This document shows positions 12,286-19,430 of a stretch of 20,546 bases of DNA, piece by piece (position 1 is the first letter of the stretch; each line of letters opens with the position of its first letter). The notes below the pieces were generated by a model. The model had not been told where the DNA came from and ran no database searches. It worked only from the letters and a program-made list of their open reading frames with translations. The translations under genes and the position numbers were made by a program. Source of the stretch: a virus; the IMG/VR virus record IMGVR_UViG_3300037504_000569, positions 1-20,546 of that record. One strand, given 5' to 3'.

Positions 12286-12595
12286 GCCGCAATATGCCAC
12301 GCGGCGGGACGCTAATCAGGCTGAGATTGTGGATGGATTGGAGCGGCTGGGGTATCTGGTGCTGGATGTATCGCAGTTGGCTCACCTCGGCTTTGATTTG
12401 CTGATTTGTGGCTGGCACCAGGAGCGGTACAGCGTGGCCTGGCTAGCCGTCGAGGTGAAGGCGGAGGATGGCACGCTCACAGAGCGCGAGCGTGAATTTT
12501 TTGATGAGATGACGCGCTTCGGCGAGGATGTGCCGGCCCTGGTGGCACGTAATTTGGAGGATGTGTTGGATTGGTTCGGGAGGTTACAAGGATGA
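12272..12595 (+). CDS. VRR-NUC / PD-(D/E)XK-like nuclease
   Basis: 107 aa. ATRRDANQAEIVDGLERLGYLVLDVSQLAHLGFDLLICG, then AVEVKAEDGTLTEREREFF, is the pattern of VRR-NUC and resolvase-like PD-(D/E)XK nucleases: E in QAE, D in GFD, then E-x-K in VEVKAED. It may process branched or end DNA during packaging or recombination. An ATG one codon earlier is equally possible; a longer reading from 12194 overlaps the upstream gene and was not used. It overlaps the winged-helix gene. Confidence 0.78.
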   Translation: MTQGRPQYATRRDANQAEIVDGLERLGYLVLDVSQLAHLGFDLLICGWHQERYSVAWLAVEVKAEDGTLTEREREFFDEMTRFGEDVPALVARNLEDVLDWFGRLQG

Positions 12596-13029
12596 GGGTA
12601 AGAAGAACCGGCGCTAAAAAGGGGCAGTCGGTGACCTGGTACGTCCAGGCCGAAGGTGATGAGAAGGAATTGCTTCAACAGGGGCTCTGGGAGGAGCAGG
12701 CGCCCACGAGAAAGTACATTAACGTCCTCGCCTGGGGGTTTGGCAGCAAAGCGGACGCCGAGGCGGCGATGGAGCGTCTGGAGCCCCGCGTAGAGGCAGC
12801 GCTGGCCGATTTGGCCGATGATAGCGCGGATTCGTGCGCAGAGAAGCCCGTAGAGAGCGCGGTGATTCCAGAGAGCGTTGTTTCCTCGGTTGTGGAGCTA
12901 CGTAGTATCTCCGGGCGCCTTCGCGAGGTTGCGGATCAGCTCTACGATGTGCGCCTCAACCGGCTGGCGATGGAGATGGCCGACGAGGTGGAGATATTGA
13001 TGCACGCGGTCGAGGTGACCGGCAGTTAG
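12592..13029 (+). CDS. Hypothetical protein
   Basis: 145 aa, unrecognised. Basic N-terminus (MRVRRTGAKKGQ), a beta-rich segment to ~55, and acidic helices from ~60 on. Start overlaps the nuclease stop (ATGA) and is preceded by GGAGG. It is the last gene before dif-like site B. Confidence 0.6.
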   Translation: MRVRRTGAKKGQSVTWYVQAEGDEKELLQQGLWEEQAPTRKYINVLAWGFGSKADAEAAMERLEPRVEAALADLADDSADSCAEKPVESAVIPESVVSSVVELRSISGRLREVADQLYDVRLNRLAMEMADEVEILMHAVEVTGS

Positions 13030-13049
13030 TTAGCCCGCACCAGTCGACT

Positions 13050-13085
13050 ATTTAGCTGGGATAAGTTTCGTTATGCTAGCTAATT
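13050..13085 (+). other. dif-like palindromic site B
   Basis: ATTTAGCT-GGG-ATAA-GTTTCG-TTAT-GCT-AGCTAATT. The right half is identical to site A through AGCTAA. It lies 20 bp past the 12592 gene, at the border to the terminase module. Confidence 0.65.
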
Positions 13086-13121
13086 ATTTCGTGTAGTCAA
13101 TGGGTGAAGCGGGGGTATTGA

Positions 13122-13155
13122 ACGGCTCTGCCCAACGAAGGCAAATTCAAGCCGT
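13122..13155 (+). other. Two-tier hairpin upstream of the small terminase
   Basis: ACGGCT/AGCCGT encloses TGCC-CAACGAA-GGCA. No T-tract follows, so it is not an intrinsic terminator. The CCAACGAA loop sequence recalls the CCAACAA loop of the early cassettes, which may be chance. Confidence 0.3.
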
Positions 13156-13189
13156 ACAGATGGCGTATAGCGTGGTGTGGTGAGGATGG

Positions 13190-13729
13190 ATGGTAGCTTT
13201 CTTGCCGGATTGGATGACATACGAGATCGAGCAGGCGCTGCGCGGGCTGACGCGCAAACAGCGTACGACGGTGCTCAAGCTAGCCGAGGCTGCGGCCACG
13301 CCAGGGCGGTCGATGTCGGATGTGTTCCGGGAACCGGATTGCTGCAATCGTTCCACGTGGTACGACCGGCCTTCGCGGGATGGGTGGGAGAGCGACCCGC
13401 AAATTCAGCACGCTCTCGCGTTGGCCACCGAGCGAGCACAGCACTGGCAGGATACGACTATCGCCCGGCACATCGCGGAGGCGCAACGGAAGCTGGCTGT
13501 GGCCGCGCCCCCGGCGGTGGATCGGATTATCTCCTTGATGGCTGGTGCCGAGGATCAGCGGGTGCAACTGCGAGCGGCCGAGGGCATCCTCGACAGGACA
13601 GCTCAGGAAACAGCCAGCAAGCAAGCGGTCTCTGTTAGTGGGGAGCTACCTACGGTGAGCGATGAGGAGTTGAACGCTATTGAGCAGGCGCTCAGAGACC
13701 AAGCTGCAGGCGGCGGCGAGGCAGAATAG
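13190..13729 (+). CDS. Probable terminase small subunit
   Basis: 179 aa. N-terminal helical DNA-binding-like region (RKQRTTVLKLAEAAAT, CCNRSTWYDRP) and C-terminal oligomerisation-like helices (VQLRAAEGILDRTAQETASKQ). No strict family match, but phage small terminases have this shape and it precedes and overlaps the large subunit by 50 nt. It would recognise the packaging site and feed DNA to the large subunit. An ATG at 13217 is an alternative start. Confidence 0.68.
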   Translation: MVAFLPDWMTYEIEQALRGLTRKQRTTVLKLAEAAATPGRSMSDVFREPDCCNRSTWYDRPSRDGWESDPQIQHALALATERAQHWQDTTIARHIAEAQRKLAVAAPPAVDRIISLMAGAEDQRVQLRAAEGILDRTAQETASKQAVSVSGELPTVSDEELNAIEQALRDQAAGGGEAE

Positions 13730-15200
13730 TGCGATCTTTGCGCGGGTCTGGCGTGGTGGCATTCTCCCTGGCGATCATCAGTATGATATGGCCGCCCGCA
13801 TCGACGACCGTGCCCTGCGTTTCCAGGCTGATTTTTGGCCGCGAGATCACGGCAAGAGCGAGATTTTCTGCATAGCGTATCCACTGCGATGGATATGCGA
13901 GGACCCTAACATTCGAATACTGATTGTGCAGAAAACGGCCACGGAGGCCGAGAAAACGCTCTCTGTGATCAAGCAGGAGCTAGAGCGCAATCGTCGCCTG
14001 AAAAATTTCTATGCGCCACACTGGGAGCGCATGGTGGGCCACAGGGACATTTCCAACGCGACGGGCGTGATTGATCGCGACGGCGAGCGTGAAGGCGCCT
14101 GGCAGCAACGCAAAATCTATGTGAAGCGCACACGACGCGGGAAGGACCCCACGGTTGAGGCGGTAGGTGTGGGGGGGGCGATTACGGGCGGGCATTTCGA
14201 CGTAATTATCCTGGATGACGTGGAGGAAGATGAGAACACACGCACTGCCGGCCGATTGCGCACATTAAGGCAGTGGTTCAATGGCACCATTATGCAGCTC
14301 CGCGAGCCCGACACGAAAATGGTCGTGGTCGGGACGCTAAAGACAAATGGTCGGGACATTTACAATTCGTTGCTCAATAATCCAGTCTGGTCCTGCGAGG
14401 TACAGTCGTCAATTCTGAGCCACGATCTCGATGACATCGAATACGAGGCTGTCTACAACGACGACGGGCAATTGGTGGATGTAGAGGTGCTGACTGAGGA
14501 CGTTGAGGTGCTGTGGCCTGAGAAGTGGCCTATCGAGGCACTGATCTTCGATATGTTGGCCTCGGGCGAGCGCTCAATATGGATACGCGAGAAGCTCAAC
14601 GACCTGCGGGCAATTGCGGGCCGAGTTTTCAAGCGAGAGTGGTTTCGTTATTTTGAAGCGGTCCCTCCCGCACTGGATGATGTCATCCAGATTTGGGACA
14701 CGGCCTGGGAGGAGACCGAGAGCTCGGATTGGTCGGTGGGGCTGACGTTGGGGCTCCTGGAGGGCACAGTTTATGTGCTCGACGTGATGCGGGCACGGCT
14801 AGAAACACCAGATTTGTTGAGTGCTATGAAATCTCTTTATGAGCGATGGCGCCCACGCGAGATATTGATCGAGGACAAATCAAGCGGGAAAAGCGCTCGA
14901 CAGATGTTGCAAAGAGAGACTGGGCTGCCCGTGGTAGCGGTCAATCCCGGTGGGCGAGACAAGGTAGCAAGGGCAAGAGCAATCACGCCCTACTACGAAA
15001 GCGGGCGCGTTTTGCATCGCGTTGATACGCCGTGGTTGGATACGTTCGAGGATGAGTTGGTGCTGTTTCCGGAGGCCGAACACGACGATCAGGTAGACAC
15101 GCTTTTTTACGGCGTCTCACGGCTATTGATCGGATCGGACTCGGCCAAGGAATTTTTGGATTGGATGAAGGGGCAATCGAGTGGTGAAAATGAGCAATAA
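13680..15200 (+). CDS. terL: Terminase large subunit
   Basis: 506 aa packaging motor with ATPase and nuclease domains. Walker A-like RDHGKS (55-60), Walker B DVIILDDVEE (174-183). The RNase H-like nuclease has D340 (IWDTAWEE), E398 (LIEDKSSGKS) and D470/D473 (EHDDQVD). The start is uncertain: a TTG, 50 nt inside the small-subunit gene, is the only reading covering the N-terminus; the next in-frame ATG is at residue 37, before Walker A. The stop codon abuts dif-like site C. Confidence 0.92.
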   Translation: MSRRSETKLQAAARQNSAIFARVWRGGILPGDHQYDMAARIDDRALRFQADFWPRDHGKSEIFCIAYPLRWICEDPNIRILIVQKTATEAEKTLSVIKQELERNRRLKNFYAPHWERMVGHRDISNATGVIDRDGEREGAWQQRKIYVKRTRRGKDPTVEAVGVGGAITGGHFDVIILDDVEEDENTRTAGRLRTLRQWFNGTIMQLREPDTKMVVVGTLKTNGRDIYNSLLNNPVWSCEVQSSILSHDLDDIEYEAVYNDDGQLVDVEVLTEDVEVLWPEKWPIEALIFDMLASGERSIWIREKLNDLRAIAGRVFKREWFRYFEAVPPALDDVIQIWDTAWEETESSDWSVGLTLGLLEGTVYVLDVMRARLETPDLLSAMKSLYERWRPREILIEDKSSGKSARQMLQRETGLPVVAVNPGGRDKVARARAITPYYESGRVLHRVDTPWLDTFEDELVLFPEAEHDDQVDTLFYGVSRLLIGSDSAKEFLDWMKGQSSGENEQ

Positions 15201-15235
15201 TTTAGCTCACATAATCGGCCTTATCCCAGCAGAGG
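15200..15235 (-). other. dif-like palindromic site C
   Basis: ATTTAGCT-CAC-ATAA-TCGGCC-TTAT-CCC-AGC. Left arm equals site A except for one inner and one outer-triplet base. It begins at the last base of the terminase stop and ends just before the methyltransferase start. Confidence 0.65.
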
Positions 15236-15241
15236 TCTAGC

Positions 15242-16549
15242 GTGGATGAATTGCGATTAGAGTATAGATCACCGAAGGAGTTGGCAGACAACCCCGAAAA
15301 CTGGCGTCGCCACCCGGCGGGCCAGGCGGAGGGGTTGGACGCGGTGCTTGATGAGGTTGGATGGGCCGGGGCCGCGCTGTATAACGAGGCCACGGGGCGC
15401 CTGATCGACGGTCACCTGCGCAAAAAACGGGCCATCGAGCGCGGGGAGCGGGTACCGGTATTGGTGGGTTCCTGGACGGAGGAGCAGGAGCGATTGATCC
15501 TGAGCACGCTCGATCCGCTGGCGGCGATGGCCGAGGTAGCCGGGCAATCGCTCAAAGATTTGATTGACGTGGTTGAGCCGGATGCGCCTGAAGGCACGGA
15601 GGAGATATTCGAGCGATTGAAAGCCGAGGCTGAAGAGGCGCTGGCGGCGATGGTTGCCGAGGATGCGCCCGACGATCCCGGCGCTCAGGTGGACAAGGCC
15701 GAGGAGCTACGGGAGAAGTGGGGCGTCGAGGCGGGCCAGCTTTGGCAGTTGGGCGAGCACCGGCTGATTTGCGGAGACTGCACCGATGAGGCTGTGGTGG
15801 AGCGGGTGATGGATGGGGAGAAAGCGCAGTTGTCTCATCACGACCCGCCGTATGGTGCTGATGTGGTCAAGGTGAAGGGGAGGTCTAATCGTGGGTCAAT
15901 AGGGGGGAGGAATTGGGGGCCAGTTGGAGAATATGAGCCTGTAGTTGGCGACGATGAACCATTTGACCCTGCTCACCTGATGGATACGGGTGATGTGGTT
16001 GTGCTTTGGGGAGCGAACTATTATGCGGATAAGTTGGCGCCCTCCTCCTGTTGGTTGGTTTGGGATAAGCGTGATGGGATGGCAAGTAACAATTTTGCTG
16101 ATTGCGAATTGGCTTGGGTTAGCAGTCCCTCTCCAGCGCGTATTTTTGCCCACCGTTGGATGGGGATGATGAAGGCTTCAGAGCATGGTGAAAAAAGAAT
16201 GCACCCGACGCAGAAACCCGTTGCGTTATTTGAGTGGGTTGTGAGCCTGTTCACTGATGAGGCCGGTGTTGTATCTGACTGGTATTGTGGTGCTGGCGGG
16301 CAAGTGCTTGCCTGCGAACGCCTGAACCGCCGTTGCCGAGCTGTTGAGATCGCGCCGAAGTACGTCGCCGTCACGCTGGAGAGGTGGGCCGATATGACCG
16401 ACGAGGAGCCGGTGTTGGTGGAATCACAGACGCCGGTCGCGGCGGATGCACCAGATCAGCACAGCAACGCCAGCCGCGGCACCGAGGGCGGCGTCGAGGT
16501 GACCGAGGATGAGGCAGAAGGCAATCATCAGGATGCCGGCAATGATTAG
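15242..16549 (+). CDS. ParB-like domain fused to DNA methyltransferase
   Basis: 435 aa. Residues ~1-110 are a ParB-like domain with RLIDGHLRKKRAIE. Residues ~160-385 are an adenine-N6/cytosine-N4 methyltransferase: DPPYG catalytic motif (201-205), HPTQKP (321-326) and the SAM-binding part DWYCGAGGQVLACERLNRRCRAVEI (346-370, split here). The order places it in the beta class. Such fusions occur in phages next to terminase genes and protect phage DNA from restriction. The SAM motif has CGAGG where FxGxG is usual. Base use is lower in GC from about 15880 to 16300 than in the flanks. Start is a GTG after AGAGG. Confidence 0.85.
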   Translation: MDELRLEYRSPKELADNPENWRRHPAGQAEGLDAVLDEVGWAGAALYNEATGRLIDGHLRKKRAIERGERVPVLVGSWTEEQERLILSTLDPLAAMAEVAGQSLKDLIDVVEPDAPEGTEEIFERLKAEAEEALAAMVAEDAPDDPGAQVDKAEELREKWGVEAGQLWQLGEHRLICGDCTDEAVVERVMDGEKAQLSHHDPPYGADVVKVKGRSNRGSIGGRNWGPVGEYEPVVGDDEPFDPAHLMDTGDVVVLWGANYYADKLAPSSCWLVWDKRDGMASNNFADCELAWVSSPSPARIFAHRWMGMMKASEHGEKRMHPTQKPVALFEWVVSLFTDEAGVVSDWYCGAGGQVLACERLNRRCRAVEIAPKYVAVTLERWADMTDEEPVLVESQTPVAADAPDQHSNASRGTEGGVEVTEDEAEGNHQDAGND

Positions 16550-16579
16550 ATCGCGCATAGGGACATTATACCACATCAA

Positions 16580-16615
16580 GCGCAGCTTACATAATGCCTA
16601 TTATCCCAAGAGGAG
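16580..16615 (-). other. dif-like palindromic site D
   Basis: AGCT-TAC-ATAA-TGCCTA-TTAT-CCC-AAGA. The site reaches the AGGAG ribosome-binding site of the portal gene, so a bound protein here would affect the portal transcript. Confidence 0.6.
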
Positions 16616-16618
16616 CGT

Positions 16619-18637
16619 ATGAGGTTTTTTGATCGCGTCCGGCGGGCCTTCCGCGAATTCGCGGGGCCACCGGCGATGCCGAAGCCGCGCAAGAAGGAAA
16701 AAGAGCGCACGCTACTATCGAAGCCGCGGTCGGGGCGGCCCGATGCGACGCTCCTGCGCTCTGTGGCGGAGCAGGTGGCCGTCGTTCGGGCGGCGATCAA
16801 TGCCAAGAAACGCCACGTCACGGCGTTGCAATACCAGGTCGAAGGCCCGGATGATACCACAGCTCGTATGCTAGAGGATTTGCTGGCGGAGCCGATGCCG
16901 GGCTACTCCTGGCGCCAATGGATTTCCGAGGTGCTGGAGGACGTGCTGGTGCTAGATGCGGCCTGCATTTATCCGTGGCCCACGCGCGGCGGCGATCTCT
17001 ACGGTCTGATGCCGGTCGACGCGGCCACCATCGCCAAAATCCCTAACGATCAGGGTATCCTGCCAGAACCGCCAGAGACTGCCTACGAGCAGCAGATCGA
17101 CGGCGTGACCGTGGCGAGCCTGACGACGGAGGAGCTGATCTACGAATCAATGAATCCACGCCCTCAATCGCTCTACGGCCTGAGCCCGACCGAGGTGGTG
17201 TTGCACACGGCCTTGACGATGTTGCGGCGGATGACCTACGCGGCGGATGAGATTGACAGCTCGAATGTCCCGGCCTTCTTTGGCGAGGTGCCCTCGGGGT
17301 GGACCACGGCGCAAATCTCAGAATGGCAGGATTACTGGGATGCGATGGTCGAAAACAAGCCCCATCGGGGCGTGTGGGGGCCGGCCGAGATGAACGCGAC
17401 GTTTCCTCCACAACGCCAGATAGATATTGATTTTGACACCTACCTGGTGCGCCTGGTGTGCGCGGTGTTCGAGGTGCAGCCGCAGGAGCTCGGTTTCACG
17501 ATGGACGTCAACCGGGCGACGGGCGATAGCCAGGAGGTGATCACGCAGCGGCGCAGCGTACGACCGCTGGCGGGTTTGATTGTTGAGGCGGTCGATCAGG
17601 TTTTCGGGCTCTACGATTATGGCGATTATGGCCTGGTGTTCCCCGGCCTCCAGGAGCGGGCGCGGGCGGAGATTCGCGAGGATGCACGCACGTTGGTGCC
17701 GATTGGCGTGCTGACGCCGAATGATGTGCGAGGTGATTTGGGCCTGGAGCCGCTGCCGGGCGGTGACACGCCACAACGACCGGGGCTAGGTGGGATGGGC
17801 CTTTCGCAATCGCGTCGGTCTGAGCTGGCGGGCAAAATCCTGCGGGCCGAGGATGAGGTAGTGATCGACCCGCTGGGGCCAGATGACAACAATGTGCTGC
17901 TCGCCATCGAGGACGAGGCGGTCAAGGCCGTGATTGAATCCGGCGCGGACGTCGACCTGCGGGCGTTGCTGAAACCGATTGACGAGCGATTGATGGCCGG
18001 CGAGGAGATCGATGACGACCTGATCGATGAGCTGGCTGATGAGATAGGCGCGGCGCACGGCAATGAGCTGGCGCGTCTGACGCCCAATTTGGTCGAGATG
18101 GCGCAGTCGGGCGTGGATGCCGCGGCCGCGGCCTTCGCTGAGGCGATGAACATCACGCTGGATTGGAGCCTGGCGAACGCGGACGCGGCGACCTGGGCGC
18201 GGGAATATGGCTATGAGCTAATCCAAGGCCTGAGCGAGACGACGGCCAAGCGCGTGGGGGCCGAGCTCGGGACGTGGGTCGAGGCGCGGGAGGATTTCCC
18301 GGCGCTGGTGGACCGCCTGGCGGCCATTTTGCAGGATGAGGCACGGGCGGAACTGATCGCCTCCACCGAGGGCACGCGGGTCTACGCTGAGGGCAACCTG
18401 GTTTCCTGGCGGCAGGCGCGGGATGAGCTGGGCCTGACGTTTGTCAAGGTCTGGCGCACCGCGCGGGATGATCTGGTTTGCCCACTTTGTGGGCCAATGG
18501 ACGGGCAGCGAGCGCAGCTGGACGCTCAGACGTGGCACCACGCTAGCAATGCGGATAAGAGCGTGGGGATGACAGTCTCGGCGCCGCCGATGCATCCGCG
18601 CTGTCGGTGCTGGCTGGTCACGGCGGTGCAAGTATGA
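16619..18637 (+). CDS. Portal protein fused to MuF/SPP1-gp7-like minor head protein
   Basis: 672 aa. Residues ~1-390 are a phage portal (SWRQWISEVLEDVLVLDAACIY, YGLSPTEVVLHTAL, VNRATGDSQEV), the ring at the capsid vertex through which DNA is packaged. Residues ~480-672 match the head-morphogenesis family Mu gpF/SPP1 gp7: FVKVWRTARDDLVCPLCGPMDG with CxxC (621/624), then PPMHPRCRCW (H659, C662, C664). In most phages these are separate adjacent genes. The join (~390-480) is an acidic linker. Next gene starts inside its last codons. Confidence 0.85.
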   Translation: MRFFDRVRRAFREFAGPPAMPKPRKKEKERTLLSKPRSGRPDATLLRSVAEQVAVVRAAINAKKRHVTALQYQVEGPDDTTARMLEDLLAEPMPGYSWRQWISEVLEDVLVLDAACIYPWPTRGGDLYGLMPVDAATIAKIPNDQGILPEPPETAYEQQIDGVTVASLTTEELIYESMNPRPQSLYGLSPTEVVLHTALTMLRRMTYAADEIDSSNVPAFFGEVPSGWTTAQISEWQDYWDAMVENKPHRGVWGPAEMNATFPPQRQIDIDFDTYLVRLVCAVFEVQPQELGFTMDVNRATGDSQEVITQRRSVRPLAGLIVEAVDQVFGLYDYGDYGLVFPGLQERARAEIREDARTLVPIGVLTPNDVRGDLGLEPLPGGDTPQRPGLGGMGLSQSRRSELAGKILRAEDEVVIDPLGPDDNNVLLAIEDEAVKAVIESGADVDLRALLKPIDERLMAGEEIDDDLIDELADEIGAAHGNELARLTPNLVEMAQSGVDAAAAAFAEAMNITLDWSLANADAATWAREYGYELIQGLSETTAKRVGAELGTWVEAREDFPALVDRLAAILQDEARAELIASTEGTRVYAEGNLVSWRQARDELGLTFVKVWRTARDDLVCPLCGPMDGQRAQLDAQTWHHASNADKSVGMTVSAPPMHPRCRCWLVTAVQV

Positions 18638-19029
18638 GTGATATGGTGGTCGTTGAGGTGCGCGGGCTGGACGAGGCCCAGCGGCGGTTGGATGCCAACC
18701 TCGACCGGGTGCTACGCCGGGGCACACGGCGAGCAATTGAGCACGTGCGGGCTGTCCTGGCGACTTATCCGCCAAAACCGCCGGGCAGCACATACGACCG
18801 CACCGGATCGCTGGGGCGGGCCTGGGCGGTGGAGGTGCGCGGGCTGGCGGGCAATATCGTAGGCATCGCGGGTAACACAATGCCCTACGCGCCAAAAGTG
18901 CAGGATTTGCAAGAACAACGGGATGTCCACCGCGGGCGCTGGCCGACGGTGCAAGGTGTGGTTCAGAAAGAGGCTGGGTCGATTACAAATATCTATCAGG
19001 ATGAGCTAGATCAGGAACTGGAGAATTGA
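18634..19029 (+). CDS. HK97 gp10-like head-tail protein
   Basis: 131 aa. VVEVRGLDEAQRRLDANLDRVLRRGTRRAIEHVRAVLATYPPKPPGSTYDRTGSLGRAW is typical of HK97 gp10/tail-completion-type proteins: N-terminal helix, then a conserved TYxRTGxLxRAW element. Start overlaps the previous stop (ATGA). It probably acts at the head-tail connector. Confidence 0.7.
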   Translation: MSDMVVVEVRGLDEAQRRLDANLDRVLRRGTRRAIEHVRAVLATYPPKPPGSTYDRTGSLGRAWAVEVRGLAGNIVGIAGNTMPYAPKVQDLQEQRDVHRGRWPTVQGVVQKEAGSITNIYQDELDQELEN

Positions 19030-19030
19030 G

Positions 19031-19372
19031 ATGGCAAGAGCGAGCCTGACGGCACAGGAGACCGGCTCTTCGGGGCAAGCGGTGACAATGACCAACACCG
19101 CCTCGGCGGATGGTATATCGTTTGCAAACACGGGTCGCGAGATGGTGCTGCTGGAAAATGATACCGAAGGGGCCGTCACTGTGACGGTGCAGACGCCAGC
19201 TGAGATAGACGGTGATCTGGCAATCGCCGAGCGCACGTTGAGCGTGGCTAGTGGTGCCATCGCCACCATCGGGCCATTTAGCAAGCAATACTACAACCAA
19301 TCCGATGGGGCTGTCTATGTGGATTTTGACGAGGATGGAGTGGGCGCCGCGGTCATTCGTTGGCCGCATTAG
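19031..19372 (+). CDS. Small beta-rich virion-type protein
   Basis: 113 aa. Ser/Thr/Gly-rich, alternating strands (REMVLLENDTEGAVTVTVQTP, TLSVASGAIATIGPF, YYNQSDGAVYVDF). The pattern with GPFSKQYYNQSDG is shared by small phage proteins annotated as head or decoration proteins, so that role is likely. It begins one base after the previous stop and its own stop lies in dif-like site F. Confidence 0.62.
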   Translation: MARASLTAQETGSSGQAVTMTNTASADGISFANTGREMVLLENDTEGAVTVTVQTPAEIDGDLAIAERTLSVASGAIATIGPFSKQYYNQSDGAVYVDFDEDGVGAAVIRWPH

Positions 19373-19402
19373 TTGGGACAAAGGGAATTATATTAGCTAT
19401 GA
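19367..19402 (+). other. dif-like palindromic site F
   Basis: CATTAGTT-GGG-ACAA-AGGGAA-TTAT-ATT-AGCTATGA. Inner ATAA is ACAA here, so this is the weakest left arm. It lies between the virion-type protein and the protease genes. Confidence 0.5.
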
Positions 19403-19430
19403 CTTGGGCTATTGACGAGGGGAGGATCGA

